From assembly GCA_030146905.1 (NCBI GenBank), contig JASLAV010000602.1:1-6159 (forward strand): a stretch of 6,159 bases of DNA, read 5' to 3'. The notes under the pieces are model-generated. The model was not told the DNA's origin. It ran no database searches and saw only the letters and a list, made by a program, of their open reading frames with translations. The stretch's first letter is position 1, and each line of letters starts with the position of its first letter. Position numbers and translations under genes: made by a program. This document shows positions 1 to 5,264 of this stretch, piece by piece. This stretch comes from Lentzea sp. GTDB taxonomy: Bacteria > Actinomycetota > Actinomycetes > Mycobacteriales > Pseudonocardiaceae.

Positions 1-9
1 ACCCGGACT

Positions 10-867
10 GTGCCCCCATCGACGGAGTCGCGCCGCGGTGATCGCGACGGCGAAGTGCTGCTGCTGGCTGATCACGTGTGGGACGGTGTGGCCGAGCGTC
101 CGTCGCAACGGCTGAAGGTGCTGGTTCGAGACGGCCGGATCGTGGACATGGGGCGAGAGGTTCGTGCCGACGGGGTGCGGACCATTGATCTGGGCGCGCG
201 GATGCTGCTGCCGGGGTTCATCGACTGCCACGTGCACGTGTTGGACAGCGGACTGGCGACCAGTTCCGTCGGCCGTCAGACGCTGGCCGCGCTGCCCGCT
301 CTGCGGCAGTTGTTGCACAACGGGTTCACCACGGTGCGCGACCTGGGCTGTGCCGACCAGCCGATCACGATCGACCTGCGCCAGGCGCAGGCCGACGACG
401 TCATCGAAGGTCCTCGCCTGATCGTGGCGCCCAACCTGATCTCCGCCCGAGGCGGCCACGGCGACAAGCAACCCGAGCTGACCGCCCGGTACGGGATCGA
501 GGTCGGCACGCTGGGCGACGGCACCGCCGAGGTGGTGCGCAAGGTGCGCGAACAGGCGCGCCACGGCGCGGACTGGATCAAGTTCGCGGCCAGCGGCGGC
601 TTCGGGTCGGCCAACGACGAGCCGACCCAGGTCACCTACACCCTCGAGGAAATGCGCGCACTGGTGGCCGCGGCCACCGACCTGGAGCTGCCGTGCGCGG
701 TGCACGCCCTCTGTGAGCACCACGTTGGCGTCGTCGCCAGGAGAGGGAATCGTGGCAAGGAATGTGGCAGTGAGGTCGATGGTGTCGTCGGCGATGGGGA
801 CCTCCCGGCTGCCCCGCCGTGGCCGTTGTCCGACCTCGACGAGCCACAGGGCGATCGCGCCCGGTAA
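10..867 (+). pseudogene. Truncated metal-dependent amidohydrolase (imidazolonepropionase-like)
   Basis: The frame encodes the N-terminal half of an amidohydrolase-superfamily TIM-barrel enzyme, which normally hydrolyses amide or peptide bonds at a metal centre and is about 400 residues long. Visible are the N-terminal beta-sandwich strand (LKVLVRDGRIVDMG, 36-49), the first metal motif GFIDCHVHV (His74, His76), GFTTVRDLG (105-113), the RGGHGD loop (148-152), the likely carboxylated lysine in WIKFAASGG (Lys191) and a third histidine in AVHA (His232). Family resemblance stops there, near base 708. The expected downstream EHG histidine and the catalytic aspartate are absent, and the last ~50 residues are unrelated, rich in Gly, Arg and Pro. 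The enzyme should be inactive. The frame is also open to the left edge, so the true start may lie outside the window; GTG at 10 and GTG at 55 are candidates, neither with a clear ribosome site. Its former substrate cannot be assigned. Confidence 0.75.
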
Positions 868-1173
868 GGCAGCGTGGCGGTGCACATACCAGCGTCGACC
901 GCTCAGGGTGCGCGCCGACCAGCCGCACGTCGCCGTTCAGCGGGCACTGGTCCCGGCCCCGCTCAGGTCCGTCCATAGATCTGCGGCTCGCGCGTATCCG
1001 AGGTCGAAGTGGCCTTGGGGTAGTGCTTCGAACGCCATGTCCGGCACACCACCCTGACACTCACCGTTGGCGGGCACCGCGGCACTGGCGCACGCGAAGT
1101 GCCTCTTCCCCAAAGACTCCGAGCGCACCAGGAGTCCACTTTGGACAGAAGGTGTTCGTCGACTGCGAGACAT
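709..1173 (-). pseudogene. Possible antisense gene remnant, interrupted by a stop
   Basis: Reading the minus strand from 1173 downward, one frame stays open except for a TGA at 937-939. Its second part (936 to about 709) reads like a real protein: WYVHRHAALPGAIALWL, then VPIADDTIDLTATFLATIP and GDDANVVLTEG. The first part includes MAFEALPQGHFDLGY and ARAADLWTDL. I do not recognise the family. No start with a good ribosome site is visible, and the protein-like stretch ends where the plus-strand amidohydrolase begins to look normal (about 708). I infer a decayed gene piece joined to the amidohydrolase; it could equally be chance coding potential in GC-rich DNA. Confidence 0.22.
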
Positions 1174-1341
1174 TCACGCCGCCACTCGTACACGCATACC
1201 CTGCAACACCTGCTCGACCTGTCCCTGCACGCAAGACCGGGTTGCCGGACGTCGCACACCGTCCGAGAAGGGCGGGCGGCAGGCACGAGCCGCAGGAGAT
1301 GAAGGTCGGGTGACGCGAGCACGGCAGCCGTCCGCGACGAC
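868..1341. other. Gene-poor stretch between broken amidohydrolase and MBL gene
   Basis: No frame here combines a start with a ribosome site, biased third positions and a recognisable motif. Codon third positions are mixed in every frame, unlike the flanking genes. Small inverted repeats are present (GGCACT at 1081-1086 with AGTGCC at 1098-1103; GTCCA at 1134-1138 with TGGAC at 1142-1146), but neither has a T-tract, so I do not call a terminator. Its left part overlaps the possible antisense remnant described separately. Confidence 0.5.
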
Positions 1342-2283
1342 TCAATCGAAGGGGACGAGACGGTCACCCTTCCCGGGAGAACCGCCTTCTTCGTGACCAG
1401 TTCGTTGCGGTGCGACCGGTACCCACCGCAGGCCTTCGTCGCCACCGGCGATCTGCCCGGCGGTCGGCGGCGGGAAGTGCGTGCCCAGCACCAGGGTGTC
1501 GGTCCCGGCGAGTGAGGCGAGCAGCCCGCGGCGGGTGCTTTCGGCGATGACGGGGTCGATGTCGGCGCAGCTGGTGATGTCCGGACGGGACACCTGGACC
1601 GGATGGTGCACGCAGTCGCCGGTGATGAGCGCCGCCCTGCCGGCGCTGTCCAGCCGCACCGCGACATGTCCCGGGGTGTGGCCGGGCGTGGGCAGCAAGC
1701 GCACCCCGGGCGCCACCACGGCGCCGTCCGCGGGGACGTCGACGAGATTCAGCAGACCCGCGTCCTCGATCGGCAGCACCGAGTCGCGGAACATCCCGCG
1801 ACGGGACTCGTCCATCTCGACGCCGGCCCAGAACTCCCGCTCCACCCGGGAAACCAGGTAGCGGGCGTTCGGGAAGGTGGGAACCCAGTCGCCGTCGACG
1901 ATGCGGGTGTTCCAGCCGACGTGGTCGGTGTGCAGGTGGGTGAGCACGACAAGATCGACCGACTCCGGAGCGAACCCCGCTTCGGCGAGCCGCTCCAGGT
2001 AGCCGGTGCGCAGGTCGTGCCAAGCCGGGTTCGCGCGCTGCTTGCCGTTGCCGATTCCGGTGTCCACGAGGATCCGCTTCCCGCCGGCCGAGACGGCGAA
2101 GCTGTGGCTGGCCAAGCGCAGCACGCCGTCGTCACCGGCGAAGTCGGGCCGGAGCCAGCCGTATCCGTCGACGACATCCGGAGTCGCACCGGGCAGCAGC
2201 CAGGCGCCGGTAGCGGGCGGCAGCAACGCCTCGTCCACCCGTCGCACGGTGACTTCGCCGATGGTCCACGTCGGGACGACCAT
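1342..2283 (-). CDS. MBL-fold metallo-hydrolase (lactonase-like)
   Basis: This 313-residue protein is a metallo-beta-lactamase-fold hydrolase, probably a cytosolic two-metal enzyme because no signal peptide is seen. Motifs in order are ILVDTGIGNG (71-80), the metal motif HLHTDH (His116, His118, Asp120, His121), PGHTPGH (His202, His206), TGD (Asp223, the bridging ligand position) and GTHFPPP (His269). All expected metal ligands are present. The HTDHVGWN variant is common in family members annotated as lactonases or general MBL hydrolases, which open lactones or cleave esters and similar bonds; the substrate cannot be read from these motifs. The ATG at 2283 is supported by AAGGAGG (plus-strand 2287-2293) just upstream. 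The gene is divergent from the AtzG-like/amidase operon across 91 bases holding two copies of the shared 19-bp palindrome. Coregulation with that operon is inferred. The last ~25 residues after RWVPVAP look like a low-complexity tail. Confidence 0.9.
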   Translation of the reverse strand: MVVPTWTIGEVTVRRVDEALLPPATGAWLLPGATPDVVDGYGWLRPDFAGDDGVLRLASHSFAVSAGGKRILVDTGIGNGKQRANPAWHDLRTGYLERLAEAGFAPESVDLVVLTHLHTDHVGWNTRIVDGDWVPTFPNARYLVSRVEREFWAGVEMDESRRGMFRDSVLPIEDAGLLNLVDVPADGAVVAPGVRLLPTPGHTPGHVAVRLDSAGRAALITGDCVHHPVQVSRPDITSCADIDPVIAESTRRGLLASLAGTDTLVLGTHFPPPTAGQIAGGDEGLRWVPVAPQRTGHEEGGSPGKGDRLVPFD

Positions 2284-2298
2284 GCCCCTCCTTCCGCT

Positions 2299-2317
2299 AA
2301 AGCAACTTGTTTGCGTT
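2299..2317. promoter_or_regulatory. Operator copy 1 (19-bp palindrome)
   Basis: AAAGC-N9-GCGTT with inner bases AACTTGTTT; matches consensus AANGCWANNNNTTWGCNTT shared by four sites in the window. The dyad extends outward: GCT at 2296-2298 mirrors AGC at 2318-2320, giving a 25-bp element with 10-base arms and one mismatch. It covers the -35 box of the plus-strand AtzG-like/amidase promoter (2311-2316) and the predicted transcription start of the MBL gene. Binding by the TetR protein encoded at 4710-5264 is inferred. Confidence 0.72.
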
Positions 2318-2339
2318 AGCTGACTGTAGCGCCTAGTCT
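2311..2339 (+). promoter_or_regulatory. Promoter for the AtzG-like/amidase operon
   Basis: A -35 box TTGCGT (2311-2316), a 17-base spacer and a -10 box TAGTCT (2334-2339) place transcription start near 2346, giving a leader of about 29 bases before the ATG at 2375. The same layout (TTGCNT-N17-TANNCT) occurs upstream of the creatininase-family gene. Its -35 lies inside operator copy 1, and operator copy 2 covers the start region, so a bound repressor would block it. Confidence 0.55.
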
Positions 2340-2352
2340 CGCTTAACGCTAA
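2323..2352 (-). promoter_or_regulatory. Promoter for the MBL hydrolase gene
   Basis: On the minus strand, -35 TTAGCG (plus 2347-2352) and -10 TACAGT (plus 2323-2328) are separated by 18 bases. The -35 lies within operator copy 2, and transcription would start within operator copy 1. The boxes interleave with the opposing plus-strand promoter, so the two promoters cannot easily be occupied together. Confidence 0.42.
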
Positions 2353-2363
2353 TGCTTAGCTTT
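2345..2363. promoter_or_regulatory. Operator copy 2 (19-bp palindrome)
   Basis: AACGC-N9-GCTTT with inner bases TAATGCTTA; the core GCTAA-TGC-TTAGC is a perfect dyad. It ends one base before the GGAGG ribosome site (2365-2369) of the AtzG-like gene and overlaps the MBL promoter -35. Its centre is 46 bp from copy 1. It is nearly identical to copy 3 in the other intergenic region, including the CTT on its left flank. Confidence 0.72.
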
Positions 2364-2374
2364 TGGAGGTTCTC

Positions 2375-2563
2375 ATGTCCGATCTCACCCCGGCGGAAGC
2401 GGCTCACTGGGCCGCCCGTGCCGGGTTGCCCCTCCCCGACGAGCGCCACGACGTCGTGGCCGCCACCGCCGACCACATCCACTCCGTCGTCTCCATCCTG
2501 CGGGAGCTGGACTTCGGGGACACGACGCCGTTCGCGTGGAGGGATCCCGATGCGACCGCATGA
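2375..2563 (+). CDS. AtzG/GatC-like small amidase subunit (DUF4089-type)
   Basis: This 62-residue acidic protein sits directly upstream of an amidase and overlaps it by 14 bases. It resembles the small AtzG-type subunits (GatC-like fold) that stabilise AtzE-type amidases: an N-terminal helix ending in AGLPLPDE (16-23), a longer central helix (VVAATADHIHSVVSILRELDF, 27-47), and a C-terminal extended segment with TPFAWRDP. In the known AtzE-AtzG complex the small partner wraps around the amidase and is needed for soluble activity. The start at ATG 2375 is well supported by GGAGG at 2365-2369 with 5-base spacing; an upstream in-frame start at 2363 would place the coding region inside operator copy 2 and ahead of the ribosome site, so I reject it. 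Assignment rests on size, helix pattern and gene context, not on a conserved catalytic motif. Confidence 0.75.
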   Translation: MSDLTPAEAAHWAARAGLPLPDERHDVVAATADHIHSVVSILRELDFGDTTPFAWRDPDATA

Positions 2564-3887
2564 ACTGAGCCTCGCCGCCGCCTCGCGCGCACTGCACGCC
2601 CGCGAGCTGTCCCCTGTCGAACTCCTCGACTCCGTGCTGACGCGCCTGGCGGAGGTCGAACCCCGGCTCAACGCCTACGTCACCGTGACCACCGACCGGG
2701 CGCGCGCGGCAGCTCGGCTGGCCGAACGCGAGATCGCCGCGGGCGAGCTTCGCGGGCCACTGCACGGAATCCCGGTCGGCCTCAAGGACGTGATCGACGT
2801 CGCCGGCCTGCCGACCACGGGAAGCTCACGCGTCCGGGCGGACCACCGCGCGGACACCGACAGCGTGGTCGCGGCCAGGCTGGCCGACGCCGGAGCGGTG
2901 CTGGTCGGCAAGACCCACACCCACGAGTTCGCCTATGGCCTCGTCACCCCGCAGACCGTGAACGCGCGGGTCGCCGGGCGGATCGCCGGGGGGTCCAGCG
3001 GCGGGTCGGCCGTCGCCGTGGCGGCGGGCGCCGCGACCTTCGCACTGGGAACCGACACCGGCGGCTCCATCCGCGTGCCAGCCGCGCTGAACGGGGTCGT
3101 CGGCCTGAAGCCGACGTACGATCTGGTGCCCCGCGACGGCGTGGTTCCGCTGTCCTGGTCGCTGGACCACGTCGGTCCGCTGACCCGCACGGTCGAGGAC
3201 GCCGCGCTGGTCCTGCCCGCGCTGACCGGAGGGGCACCGGTCACGATGGACGGCGATCTGGCAGGGCTGCGCGTGGGCGTACCTCGCAACTACTACTTCG
3301 AGCACGTGGATCCCGAGGTGGAGGCCGCGGTGCGGCGGGCGATCGAACGGCTGGCGTCGCTCGGCGCGCGGCTCGTCGAGGTGGAGATCCCGATGACGCG
3401 GTACGTCCAGGCCATTCAGTGGGGCTTGATGGTCCCGGAGGCCACCGCCTACCACGAGAGGACGCTGCGCACGGTCCCCGAGCTGTACGCCGCCGACGTC
3501 CGCGTGCTCCTCGAGGCCGGAGAACTACTGCCCGCCGGTGACTACCTGCGAGCCCGGCGCGCCCGCACCCTCATGCGGCGGGAGTGGCTGCGCATGCTCG
3601 AGAAGGTCGACGTGCTCGCCGCCCCGGCGGTTCCGCTGACCGCCGTGCCGGCCGAGCAGGAGACGATCACCTGGCCGGACGGCACGGAGGAGAGCGTGCC
3701 GGACGCCTACGTCCGGCTGTCGGCGCCCGCCAACATCACCGGCGTGCCGGCGCTGACCGTGCCGGCGGGCACCGATCGGGCCGGTCTGCCCATCGGGCTG
3801 CAGTTGCTGGGACGGCCCCTGGAAGAGCCACTGCTGCTGCGGGCCGGGCTCGCCTGGGAACAATCGCTCACGGTCACGGGAAGCTGA
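2550..3887 (+). CDS. Amidase-signature hydrolase (AtzE/GatA-like)
   Basis: This 445-residue enzyme belongs to the amidase signature family, which hydrolyses C-N amide bonds with a Ser-cisSer-Lys triad. The triad is complete: Lys79 in GIPVGLKDV, cis-Ser149 in RIAGGSSGGSA, and nucleophile Ser173 in GTDTGGSIRVPA; the 24-residue Ser-Ser spacing matches the family. Length is typical for AtzE/GatA-type members. C-terminal landmarks include VDVLAAPAVPLTA (353-365) and ANITGVPALTVPAG (394-407). No signal peptide is seen, so it acts in the cytoplasm. I chose ATG 2550, which has GGAGG at 2537-2541 and follows the start of the small subunit; the same frame is open back to 2352, but that extension is the out-of-frame shadow of the upstream gene. 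Pairing with an AtzG-like subunit favours ureido, carboxy-urea or similar amide substrates over tRNA amidation, since no GatB is present. The exact substrate is unknown. Confidence 0.92.
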   Translation: MRPHELSLAAASRALHARELSPVELLDSVLTRLAEVEPRLNAYVTVTTDRARAAARLAEREIAAGELRGPLHGIPVGLKDVIDVAGLPTTGSSRVRADHRADTDSVVAARLADAGAVLVGKTHTHEFAYGLVTPQTVNARVAGRIAGGSSGGSAVAVAAGAATFALGTDTGGSIRVPAALNGVVGLKPTYDLVPRDGVVPLSWSLDHVGPLTRTVEDAALVLPALTGGAPVTMDGDLAGLRVGVPRNYYFEHVDPEVEAAVRRAIERLASLGARLVEVEIPMTRYVQAIQWGLMVPEATAYHERTLRTVPELYAADVRVLLEAGELLPAGDYLRARRARTLMRREWLRMLEKVDVLAAPAVPLTAVPAEQETITWPDGTEESVPDAYVRLSAPANITGVPALTVPAGTDRAGLPIGLQLLGRPLEEPLLLRAGLAWEQSLTVTGS

Positions 3888-4623
3888 GGAGCTCGTCGGC
3901 GAGCGCACGCGCGCACCCGTCGAGAAGGGCTTCCCCCTTGGCGGCCGTGGCCGCGCGTGCGTCCCCGGCCACACCCGAAGGCGTGATGCGCTCGAACGGC
4001 GTCGGGCGATACACCGCCGCCAGGGCCTCCGGCTGCAGCTCGATCTGCGGGCCGACCGCCTCGGCCACGAGTTCCCGGCGCACCAACTCGGGGAACGCCG
4101 CCAGCATCATCGACGTCTCGCCCTCACAGGCGTGCATCAGCTGGTTCTGGGTTTCGAGCGTCTTCGCGATCGCGGCGGCGCCGAAGGTGAAGTAGCTGGT
4201 GACCGCGATCGTGGTGCCCAGTTCGGCGGTCAGCTCGGTTGCCAGTGCGTGCAGGGCGGTCGCGTTGCCGCCGTGGCCGTTGACGATCAGGACGCGGCGG
4301 AACCCCGCCCGCAGCACGGACCGGCACAGATCCCGCAACAGCGCGTGCAACGTGGACAACGAAAGGGTCAGCGTGCCGCCGAAGGCCATGTGGTGCTCGG
4401 CCAGCCCGCACCACACCGAGGGGGTCACGACCACCGGGACACGCGCCCCGCCCAGCGCGGCGGCCCGGAGGCAGACCTCGGTGGCGAGGAAGTCGTCCAC
4501 GCCGGTGGGCAGGTGGGCACCGTGCTGTTCGGTGGACCCCACCGGCAGCAGCACGAGCGCGTCCCGGTCCGCCAGCTCACGCAGCTCGGGTGCGGTCAGG
4601 TGGTTCCAGCGGTACGAGGACAT
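3874..4623 (-). CDS. Creatininase-family amidohydrolase
   Basis: This 249-residue protein is a creatininase-family metal hydrolase; members open the creatinine ring, deformylate FAPy intermediates or cleave mycofactocin peptide. Motifs are LLPVGSTEQHGAHLPTGVDD (metal ligands Glu32, His34, Asp43), NGHGGN (His117) and HACEGETS (164-171; probable ligand Glu169). Having NGHGGN plus the late HAxExETS glutamate places it with the FAPy-deformylase/MftE-like branch rather than true creatininase, whose second-metal glutamate follows the NGH motif. Most relatives have HAGExETS; here the glycine is cysteine. No mycofactocin genes are nearby, so an MftE role is unlikely. ATG 4623 is preceded by a strong AAGGAGG (plus 4628-4634). 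The gene converges on the amidase with a 14-base overlap at the stops and is divergent from the tetR-type gene. It probably hydrolyses a cyclic or N-substituted amide in the same pathway as its neighbours, which is inferred from context. Confidence 0.9.
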   Translation of the reverse strand: MSSYRWNHLTAPELRELADRDALVLLPVGSTEQHGAHLPTGVDDFLATEVCLRAAALGGARVPVVVTPSVWCGLAEHHMAFGGTLTLSLSTLHALLRDLCRSVLRAGFRRVLIVNGHGGNATALHALATELTAELGTTIAVTSYFTFGAAAIAKTLETQNQLMHACEGETSMMLAAFPELVRRELVAEAVGPQIELQPEALAAVYRPTPFERITPSGVAGDARAATAAKGEALLDGCARALADELLSFP

Positions 4624-4634
4624 CCAACCTCCTT

Positions 4635-4653
4635 AAGGCTAATCTTTAGCTTT
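4635..4653. promoter_or_regulatory. Operator copy 3 (19-bp palindrome)
   Basis: AAGGC-N9-GCTTT with inner bases TAATCTTTA. Only 4 of 19 positions differ from copy 2, and the left flank CTT is also shared. It abuts the ribosome site of the creatininase-family gene and overlaps the likely -35 of the tetR-type gene. Its placement relative to the creatininase start mirrors that of copy 2 relative to the AtzG-like start. Confidence 0.72.
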
Positions 4654-4674
4654 AGTCAGCGTAGGGCGCACAGG
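4646..4674 (+). promoter_or_regulatory. Weak candidate promoter for the TetR gene
   Basis: By analogy with the MBL promoter, TTAGCT (4646-4651) could be -35, with CACAGG (4669-4674) as a poor -10 after 17 bases. The -35 lies in operator copy 3, and transcription would enter operator copy 4, implying autoregulation. The -10 match is weak, so exact boxes are uncertain. Confidence 0.25.
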
Positions 4675-4686
4675 CTCTTGAAGCAA
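4658..4686 (-). promoter_or_regulatory. Promoter for the creatininase-family gene
   Basis: On the minus strand, -35 TTGCTT (plus 4681-4686), a 17-base spacer and -10 TACGCT (plus 4658-4663) predict transcription start near 4651, about 28 bases ahead of the ATG. Spacing and box sequences parallel the AtzG-like/amidase promoter, and again the -35 sits in one operator (copy 4) while the start sits in the other (copy 3). Confidence 0.52.
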
Positions 4687-4698
4687 TGAGTTTGCTTT
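4680..4698. promoter_or_regulatory. Operator copy 4 (19-bp palindrome)
   Basis: GAAGC-N9-GCTTT with inner bases AATGAGTTT; only the first base departs from the consensus. The dyad extends to CTT (4677-4679) and AAG (4699-4701). Its centre is 45 bp from copy 3. It lies just upstream of the tetR-type start and covers the creatininase promoter -35, as expected for a site used in autoregulation. Confidence 0.7.
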
Positions 4699-4709
4699 AA
4701 GCTGAGGGA

Positions 4710-5264
4710 ATGAGCCGGAAGCCGATGGTGCGCCCGGGTGGCCGCAGCGCCAGGGTGCAGGAGGCGGTGCACGCGGCCGTCCGCGAGCTGGAAGCCGAAG
4801 CCGGACGGGCCGCGCTGACCGTGCCCCGCATCGCCGCACGCGCCGGGGTCACGCCGTCGACCATCTACCGCCGTTGGGGAGACCTGCACGAGCTGCTCTC
4901 CGACGTCGCCGTGGAACGGCTCCGGCCCGAAGCACCGCCCGAGGACCGCGGCGGCCTCGCGGCCGACCTGGAGGCGTGGGCCGAGCAGTTCCTCGACGAG
5001 ATGTCCTCGCCGCCGGGACGCGCCTACATCCGGGACGCGCTGCTGGGCGACTCGGACGGAAGCAACGCCGGCCAGTGTTCGGCGTACGCGGCCGGCCAAA
5101 TCGACGTGATCCTCGCCCGGGCTGCCGCGCGCGGCGAGAACGCTCCCGAGGTGGAGACGGTGATCGACCGCGTAGTGGCACCGATGATGTACCGCATCCT
5201 GTTCCGCCCAGGCCTACTCGACCCCGCCTACGCACGCCAGCTGGTGAGCGACCTGCTCGGCTGA
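4710..5264 (+). CDS. TetR-family transcriptional regulator
   Basis: This protein of up to 184 residues has an N-terminal TetR helix-turn-helix: recognition region LTVPRIAARAGVTPSTIYRRWGD spread over 36-58 with the hallmark TxxxIAxxAGVTxxTIYxxW pattern. The C-terminal half (80-184) is helical and ends in APMMYRILFRPGLLDPAY, typical of the actinobacterial TetR ligand-binding domains. It should act as a dimer that leaves DNA when it binds a small molecule, possibly the pathway substrate or an intermediate. Four 19-bp palindromes in the two neighbouring divergent regions are its likely targets, including one right before its own start. Start choice is uncertain: ATG 4710 has GAGGG only 1-2 bases away, while ATG 4725 and GTG 4728 have GGAAG (4717-4721) 3 and 6 bases away. 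Any of these leaves the DNA-binding domain intact. Confidence 0.9.
   Translation: MSRKPMVRPGGRSARVQEAVHAAVRELEAEAGRAALTVPRIAARAGVTPSTIYRRWGDLHELLSDVAVERLRPEAPPEDRGGLAADLEAWAEQFLDEMSSPPGRAYIRDALLGDSDGSNAGQCSAYAAGQIDVILARAAARGENAPEVETVIDRVVAPMMYRILFRPGLLDPAYARQLVSDLLG

Noticed and set aside
1081..1146. Short inverted repeats as a terminator
   Set aside because: Stems of 5-6 bp without a following T-tract, not positioned after the end of a clear gene.
963..1667. Minus-strand frame of 234 codons overlapping the MBL gene end
   Set aside because: Overlaps the well-supported MBL gene in another frame, with Ser/Pro/Arg-rich shadow composition and no ribosome site.
1342..2283. Calling the MBL protein a quorum-quenching AHL lactonase
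   Set aside because: The motifs fit many MBL hydrolases; nothing visible separates lactone substrates from others, and the neighbours suggest amide catabolism.
2352..2549. N-terminal extension of the amidase by 66 residues
   Set aside because: It lies in another frame over the small-subunit gene, is rich in Pro/Thr/Ser without amidase homology, and ignores the good ribosome site at 2537-2541 for ATG 2550.
2826..3455. Long minus-strand frame opposite the amidase
   Set aside because: A GC-rich shadow of the amidase: Arg/Gly/His/Asp-rich, no motifs, and directly opposite catalytic motifs.
2375..3887. GatC-GatA of the tRNA-dependent amidotransferase
   Set aside because: No GatB follows, the small subunit is shorter than typical GatC, and the pair is placed in a regulated hydrolase cassette.
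3874..4623. Mycofactocin maturation peptidase MftE
   Set aside because: Same motif branch, but no precursor peptide, radical SAM or other mycofactocin genes lie in the window.
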